Shown: positions 58,390 to 64,000 of the stretch, piece after piece
Numbering within the stretch: position 1 is the stretch's first letter
Layout: every line of letters starts with the position of its first letter
NCBI GenBank assembly: GCA_020465985.1
Contig: JAANYP010002360.1
Span: 610,866-674,865, forward strand
Length of the DNA stretch: 64,000 bases
Direction of reading: 5' to 3'
Source of the DNA: Centrapalus pauciflorus
Taxonomy: Eukaryota; Streptophyta; Magnoliopsida; Asterales; Asteraceae
Notes under the pieces: model-generated
Told to the model about the DNA's origin: nothing
Seen by the model: only the letters and a program-made list of their open reading frames with translations
The model's database searches: none
Translations under genes and position numbers: made by a program

Positions 58390-58910
58390 TTTTCAACATG
58401 ATTACCAACGTCTCGCTTCATTCCGGGCCACCAATATTCGGATTTCAAATCCTGATACATTTTTGAACTCCCGGGGTGAATTGAGAACTTCGAATTATGA
58501 CCATCCTCTAAAATTGTTTTGCGCACATCACCAATCTTCGGCACCCAAATACGATTTCTAAACATTTTCAGACCATTGATACCTTCAGTTAACAGTCCAC
58601 TCTGACCAACCATTCTCTCAGACTTAATATTTTCCTCTTTAAGACCCTCGATTTGCCACTTCCGTATGTCGTCAAGGATAGAGGAACTCACAACTACATG
58701 CGTTAGCGCATAGCAAGTCGCTTCCGGGTATCTCTTTCGGCTTAAAGCATCAGCCACTACGTTGGCTTTTCCAGGGTGATAAAGGATTTCACAGTCATAA
58801 TCCTTAATCAACTCCACGGCACGTCGCTGTCGCATGTTTAACTCTTTCTGATCGAAGATATGTCTCAAACTTTTATGATCAGTAAACAACTGGCACTTAG
58901 TACCATATAG
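58390..58910 (-). pseudogene. Gy4 RNase H C-terminus and integrase zinc-binding region
   Basis: The segment 58889-58281 reads FTDHKSLRHIFDQKELNMRQ, then YHPGKANVVADALSRK (end of RNase H and linker) and the HHCC region of integrase. A frameshift at about 58900-58915 (near the RHYLYG-type motif) separates it from RT; otherwise the reading is clean. Confidence 0.92.
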
Positions 58911-61900
58911 TAATGCCGCCAGATTTTTAACGCAAACGTGACAGCATCTAACTCCAAGTCATGAGTCAGACGACTCTTTTCATAATCCTTTAACTCTCTT
59001 GATGCATACGCTATCACTTTTCCTCGTTGCATTAGCACACAACCCAACCCATTTATCGAGGCATCGCTATAAACGGCAAAATCTTCGTTTCCTTCCGGCA
59101 ACGCAAGCACAGGAGCGTCAGTCAGCCGACTCTTCAAAATTTGAAACGCCTCAATCTGCGGCTTCTCCCACACAAACTTCGCATTCTTCCGAGTCAATGA
59201 AGTGAGTGGGACGGCTATTTTAGAGAAATCTTGGATGAATCGTCGATAATAGCCGGCCAATCCAAGGAAGCTACGAATTTCAGCAACATTTCTCGGCGCT
59301 TCCCAACTTTTAATGGCCTCGATCTTGGAGGGATCCACAGAAACACCCTCACAAGATATAACATGCCCTAAAAATTGCACTTGTCGTAGCCAAAACTCGC
59401 ACTTGGAGAATTTGGCATACAACTGTTCGCCTCGAAGAAGTTCGAGCAATTGTCTCAGATGAACCGCATGATCCTCCTCCGTCTTGGAATACACTAAAAT
59501 ATCGTCGATAAACACTATAACCGACTTGTCAAGCATTGGACGGCACACCCTATTCATTAAGTCCATAAAAGCTGCAGGAGCATTAGTGAGCCCAAAAGGC
59601 ATCACTAAGAATTCATAGTGTCCATATCGGGTTCGAAAAGCCGTTTTTGGCACATCTTCTTCACGTACCTTAAGTTGATGATAACCTGAACGAAGGTCTA
59701 TTTTCGAGAAATAAGCAGCTCCTTGTAGTTGATCGAACAAATCATCAATACGAGGCAAAGGATACTTATTCCTTATAGTCACCTTATTCAGTTCTCTATA
59801 ATCTATGCACATTCGCAAGGTTCCGTCTTTCTTACGCACGAATAAAACCGGAGCACCCCAAGGCGAGGTACTCGGCTGAATGAATCCTTTCCCTAATAAC
59901 TCTTCCAATTGTGCCATCATTTCCTTCATTTCCGAAGGTGCTAAACGATATGGGGCACGCGCAATTGGTGCAGCTCCCGGCACCAATTCAATCCGAAACT
60001 CTACGGATCGATCCGGTGGTAATCCCGGTAAGTCATCAGGGAACACGTCGGGATATTCATTAACTACTGGTACATCCTTGAGGTTTTTCCCTTCTTTCTT
60101 AGTATTTAACACACAAGCCAAGAAGCATTGACAACCCTTACTTAAACTTTTCCGAGCCTTAGCCACCGAAATCACTGCGGCTTCCTTTTTACGTCTATCC
60201 CCATACACAAATATTTCTTCGCCTTCCTGCGTGAACAAACGAACGATTCTATTAGCACAAGCAATAGTGGCAAGGTTATTGGCCAACCAATCCATCCCAG
60301 CTATTACATCAAATTCTTTGGTGTCTATGGGGACAAGGTCAATATCAAAATTATGTCCGTCTAGGGTCAGCACACAATCATAGTATATTTGGGTGGCACT
60401 GACCGATTTTCCGCTTGCCACATCAACAGATAAGGGAAAAGGCATTAAGGAAGGTATAATGTCTAACTTTCGTGCAAATGCTTTGGAAATAAAAGACACA
60501 CTTGCACCAGAATCGAACAATACTACAGTAGGTAAAGAATTTAGGATAAAAGTACCGGTTACGACATCCGGCACATCCTGCGCCTCAGCAGCTGTAATCT
60601 GATAGACTCTGGCTTGAGGCTTGGGTGGATTCCCCTTTGATTGGGAGGAACCACCAACAAAACTAGGCTTTGCGACTAAGCCTTTACTTTCCGATGCCGT
60701 CAATCTCTTCTTCGGGCAATTCCGAGCGAGGTGGCCCACCTGGCCACATTCGTAGCATGCATCACTTCTTTTGGGGAACGCAGGACGTATGTGTCCCTCT
60801 TCCCCACATCCATGGCAAACAATAGGGGACAAATATTCCCCACGATGAAGTTTCCCGCAACGGTTACACGTAGGCACCGAATTGGAAAACTGAGATTTGG
60901 ACTGAGAGTTGTTGGAGCTAGCAGGCTTCTTTGAGTGCCTTGACGATTGGGAACGTGAACGGGAGTCCACGTTCTTCGAAAATGATTGCCGGGGTTGCTT
61001 AAACGTCCCCGACGAAGACTCAACCTTCGCTTTCTTTGATCCTGATAATTCCTGTTCCCTACGGAACAATTCATATTCTCGGAGTCGCGCATACTCCACA
61101 GCTTTCTCGAAAGATTCAACTGCGCGAACCGTTACCATCTCGCGGATCTCACTCCGCAGTCCCTCAACAAAATAATCAGTCTTTTGCTTTTCATCAGCAA
61201 TCACTGACCCTACAAACATCGCCTTCGAGTTAAACTCGATCAGATAATCGTCCACTGATAGCTCTCCTTGCTGAAATGTCAGGAAGTCTCTTTTTATCTT
61301 TTGTACCGCAACAGCCGGACAGAAATGCTTATCAAACCTGGTTTTGAATTCTTCCCATGTCATCTTAGCCACGGCGTCTAAGCCCAAAATCTCCGCTCCG
61401 GAATCCCACCAAGTTAAAGCAGGACCAAAAAATTGTGCAGTTGCGTACTGCACCTTTTTCTCATCATTGATATCGGTGACTCGGAATAACTTCTCAATTG
61501 CCTTGATCCAGTCCAAGGCCTCCACAGTAGTTGCTCGTCCATTGAACGCTGGAGGACGACAACCAATGAAGTTCTTATACGACATTCCTCTTCTTGACTT
61601 AGAGGAGCCGTGCTTCCGTTCCTTATCTTTCTTAGGCCTCTCGGCCCTACTTCCACTCTCAGCGCCTTCCGTATTATCGTTACTTGCTTGCTCCCCTTCA
61701 ACATTATTTTTCTTTACCTGAACATTCTGGAAAGCAAGTAGTTGAGTCATTAGCTCATTCTGCTGGCGATTTTGCTCCAGCATTTGAGCCATCATCTGCA
61801 TCATTTGGTCCTCTCTGGACCCTCCACCAGTACGGAAACTGGATTCATTTTCATAATCTGGAGACTGCTCCCTGCCTCCCCCATCATTTGCATGTTCTAC

Positions 61901-61939
61901 CTCCTGGTGTAGAACGCGATTCGACTGGTTATCCGACAT
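58865..61939 (-). CDS. Gy4 Gag-protease-RT-RNase H polyprotein (open 1024 codons)
   Basis: It starts MSDNQSNRVLHQEVEH at 61939 (an ATG three codons upstream is possible), about 260 bp from the primer site. Residues about 120-300 form the gag capsid domain (CRPPAFNGRATTVEALDWIK, ALTWWDSGAEIL). Then come three zinc-knuckle motifs; the middle one ends HIRPAF, where F replaces the last cysteine, while CYECGQVGHLARNC is intact. Protease has VVLFDSGASVSFIS and VIAGMDWLANN. RT has LRMCIDYRELNKVTIRNKYP, KIDLRSGYHQLKV and the catalytic FIDDILVYS. RNase H begins YSDASINGLGCVLMQ and is cut by the frameshift near 58910. All catalytic motifs up to that point look functional. Confidence 0.95.
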   Translation of the reverse strand: MSDNQSNRVLHQEVEHANDGGGREQSPDYENESSFRTGGGSREDQMMQMMAQMLEQNRQQNELMTQLLAFQNVQVKKNNVEGEQASNDNTEGAESGSRAERPKKDKERKHGSSKSRRGMSYKNFIGCRPPAFNGRATTVEALDWIKAIEKLFRVTDINDEKKVQYATAQFFGPALTWWDSGAEILGLDAVAKMTWEEFKTRFDKHFCPAVAVQKIKRDFLTFQQGELSVDDYLIEFNSKAMFVGSVIADEKQKTDYFVEGLRSEIREMVTVRAVESFEKAVEYARLREYELFRREQELSGSKKAKVESSSGTFKQPRQSFSKNVDSRSRSQSSRHSKKPASSNNSQSKSQFSNSVPTCNRCGKLHRGEYLSPIVCHGCGEEGHIRPAFPKRSDACYECGQVGHLARNCPKKRLTASESKGLVAKPSFVGGSSQSKGNPPKPQARVYQITAAEAQDVPDVVTGTFILNSLPTVVLFDSGASVSFISKAFARKLDIIPSLMPFPLSVDVASGKSVSATQIYYDCVLTLDGHNFDIDLVPIDTKEFDVIAGMDWLANNLATIACANRIVRLFTQEGEEIFVYGDRRKKEAAVISVAKARKSLSKGCQCFLACVLNTKKEGKNLKDVPVVNEYPDVFPDDLPGLPPDRSVEFRIELVPGAAPIARAPYRLAPSEMKEMMAQLEELLGKGFIQPSTSPWGAPVLFVRKKDGTLRMCIDYRELNKVTIRNKYPLPRIDDLFDQLQGAAYFSKIDLRSGYHQLKVREEDVPKTAFRTRYGHYEFLVMPFGLTNAPAAFMDLMNRVCRPMLDKSVIVFIDDILVYSKTEEDHAVHLRQLLELLRGEQLYAKFSKCEFWLRQVQFLGHVISCEGVSVDPSKIEAIKSWEAPRNVAEIRSFLGLAGYYRRFIQDFSKIAVPLTSLTRKNAKFVWEKPQIEAFQILKSRLTDAPVLALPEGNEDFAVYSDASINGLGCVLMQRGKVIAYASRELKDYEKSRLTHDLELDAVTFALKIWRHYYMVLSASCLLIIKV

Positions 61940-62202
61940 TGTCTGCAACCAACAGTTACAGGTCGGTTCAACACTTCTTTCACACTAAAGTGTGCACATG
62001 AAATTTATTTGTATGCATATGTATATATATATAATTATGCTTACGTCAAGTCATAATCTTAAAAGTCTACCCAATATTATCCCATCCTAGGCCAAAGGTC
62101 AATTGTAATTGTTATAATATTGCCGCCTAGGTGGGTCAATAACAGCATCTGAAACCGTGCTCAGAGTAGAGTATCGTCGACTATACTCTGTCTATGAGCC
62201 CT

Positions 62203-62215
62203 GGCTCTGATACCA
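62203..62215 (-). other. Gy4 primer-binding site (tRNA-iMet)
   Basis: GGCTCTGATACCA on plus, in the context TGGCTCTGATACCAAAT, three bases from the 5' LTR. Confidence 0.95.
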
Positions 62216-62218
62216 AAT

Positions 62219-64000
62219 TGAAACACCCATACAACTAATACGAGTATTTCGATACCATTATACGTTAATTTATGCAGAGTACTTGCGGAAATACGATCAA
62301 TTTAAAACTTTTGCAATTAATAATCATCAACGTGATTCCAAACACTTTGCATGAGACACAACAGAGTGTCGGAAATCACGGAGCAATGTAACTGGGGTTA
62401 CAAGATTAAGTTATCAATTTAGTTACAAACGAATTAATAAACAGTAACTAATTCGCGTAAGTCCAAAAATGGAAGTCTGCTACTCCCGCCCCAATCATCT
62501 ACAAAATGTTGAGCTCCTATACGAGCTCCAAACGATATCTAACAACTTGGGCCAGCCGGGCCTTTGCCCTTAACAGATCCTGAAAAGAAATAACAACTAT
62601 CGGGTAAACAACAAAGTTGTTTAGTGAGATTCTAGATTAAAGTACCATGCGATATATGAATGATGCCATGCAATGCCATGAATTCGACTAACAAATTTGG
62701 AGGCCAACTAATGGCTATAAGCTACCACATTGCGGTTACCATACACAAGCTTACCGTACAATGGGTTTACAATCTACTGCTCGATTACCACACCACAGGC
62801 TTATCGATATGCAGTTTACAATGATGCCATACGATTACCACCACGGGCTTATCGTTTTACAGGCAATAATGGTTACCACACTCAGGCTTACCATTATGAT
62901 TCCGCTGGGTTACCACACTCAGGCTTACCGTCTCGACGGAGAGGTCAAACGAACGATCAACAACTTATCAACCGAGTGATAAACAATAATTATGATGTAT
63001 GTGATGGCAAAGCATGAAAATGACAATAATGATACGAAAGCAGTAACATACAATTCATGATATGCATGCAAATACGCTAATACTAGAACTCACAGTGATA
63101 CAAAATATGCTCTCGGCCTCAAAACCGAGTTATAATCGTCAAGGTAAGAGTGATAGTCTTCACGCGACTTAACCCGTCAAAACCCCTACAAGTAGGTTCA
63201 TAATATAATATTTATAAGTCTCACCGCTTACAATTTCTCAACTTTGATCCGGACATATTAGTCGTAAAACCTAATTAATTTTCGGTATCGACCAACATAA
63301 TTATTTTGGCCTAATTATCCTTCACAATTGGGGATATAAGCTATTTTGGTGAATGATCCCGAGGACTAATTAAAATTACAATTTCTGGCCGGAACTGGGC
63401 TCAACTTGCCGAGTTCCCATCCGAATTCGGATCAGCACCAGCCGGACTTCGGATCATCCGAGTTCGGTTCAGGGACCATCCGAACTTCGGTCCAATTCGT
63501 CTGAGGTACGGCCCGAACTTGGTCCTAGGCACATCCGAATTTCGGACCTACACATCCGAATTTCAAGCCATCCGGATTCGGATCAGGGACCATCCGAATT
63601 TCGGATCCCTTCCAACCGAAGCACGATCCGAACTCCGAATTTCGGACCACCCCATCCGAATTCGGATCCTTTAACTTAGAAATTTTTCTTTCAAAATCAA
63701 GGGTAACTCGGGTGCAGGTCTGCACTTTTTGCCCCTTCGGATTTAATGCTCAAAACTACCAACATTCCTTACATTTATTATAAACGGTTTGGGGTCATCC
63801 CCAAACATATATATACCCTTTTTAAACTTATTTAAAACTATCACAACACCATTTCATTCTTTTAAATCATCAAGAGTTCATAGAACTCCATTTTCGGGTT
63901 TTTGAGCTAAAACCCAACAAAATTTATAAAACTTGAAAAATATGTTTTAAAATGATGATTCTAACTATATTTCATTATCATACCTCAAGATCTAACGATT
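62219..64000 (-). repeat. Gy4 5' LTR, partial
   Basis: It starts TGAAACACCCATAC and parallels the 3' LTR to the window end with roughly 1% substitutions. It lacks two short tandem units of the palindrome array. About 0.5 kb, including the promoter end, is outside the window. Confidence 0.94.

Larger units (their letters stand above)
54890..64000 (-). mobile_element. Gy4: young Ty3/gypsy chromovirus, nearly intact
   Basis: The 3' LTR (54890-57215), polypurine tract, gag-pol, primer site and most of the 5' LTR (62219 onward) are present. It was inserted into Co5 gag after AACAC (54885-54889), the expected left target duplication. Only three frameshifts interrupt the coding region. Over the 1.78 kb that can be compared I see about 15 substitutions between LTRs plus two small indels, so insertion is recent. 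Confidence 0.94.

Overview
The window is plant nuclear heterochromatin made almost wholly of nested LTR retrotransposons. I see no host gene, rRNA or tRNA gene. Initiator-Met tRNA primer-binding sites, Ty1/copia and Ty3/gypsy chromovirus polyproteins, a tRNA-derived SINE and hAT-like and (TA)n-targeted TIR elements all point to a flowering plant. A giant copia element carries a 3' accessory ORF that resembles a repeat protein I recall as common in Asteraceae assemblies, so a composite (daisy family) is my best guess. That attribution is from memory, not a search.

Layout. Names used: Co1-Co5 copia, Gy1-Gy4 gypsy. 1-3013: 3' half and 3' LTR of chromovirus Gy1, inserted in Co1. 3014-24924: Co1 (minus strand), split by Gy1, by the 13.1-kb giant copia Co2 (6061-19140, target duplication CTTAT) and by the gag-only element Co3 (20039-23712). 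Co1 itself lies in Co4, an Ale/Retrofit-like copia on the plus strand whose pieces are 24925-25658, 37552-38360 and 41022-41417. Co4 is also split by chromovirus Gy2 (25659-37551) and by a 2.66-kb solo LTR (38361-41021, target duplication ATGGT). Gy2's 5' LTR carries a 1.3-kb TIR element inside a (TA)n tract, and the solo LTR carries a hAT-like MITE. 41.6-43.6 kb: a G-rich tract and a broken Harbinger-associated ORF. 43588-50322: Gy3, a 2.7-kb LTR with primer site followed by non-coding DNA that holds a SINE and microsatellites. 50323-54889: Co5, a decayed copia (minus) with a 741-bp chimeric insert. 54890-64000: Gy4, a young, nearly intact chromovirus (minus) inserted in Co5 gag; its 5' LTR runs off the window.

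How the parts work. Each autonomous element encodes Gag (capsid and zinc knuckles), protease, reverse transcriptase, RNase H and integrase, primed from tRNA-iMet and from a polypurine tract. Nearly every copy is broken by frameshifts, stops or nesting. Gy4 is closest to intact: three frameshifts, LTRs about 1% apart by eye. Co2 LTRs differ by about 3%.

Most interesting: (1) a hairpin in the Co2 LTR with a compensatory base-pair change in a diverged relative; (2) the long Co2 accessory ORF3, preceded by a splice-acceptor-like site; (3) dense short CG-centred motif arrays in the leaders of at least four element families, including one array at the same LTR offset in two otherwise diverged chromoviruses; (4) the TIR element whose empty site survives in the sister LTR; (5) an extra acidic ORF between primer site and gag in Gy2.
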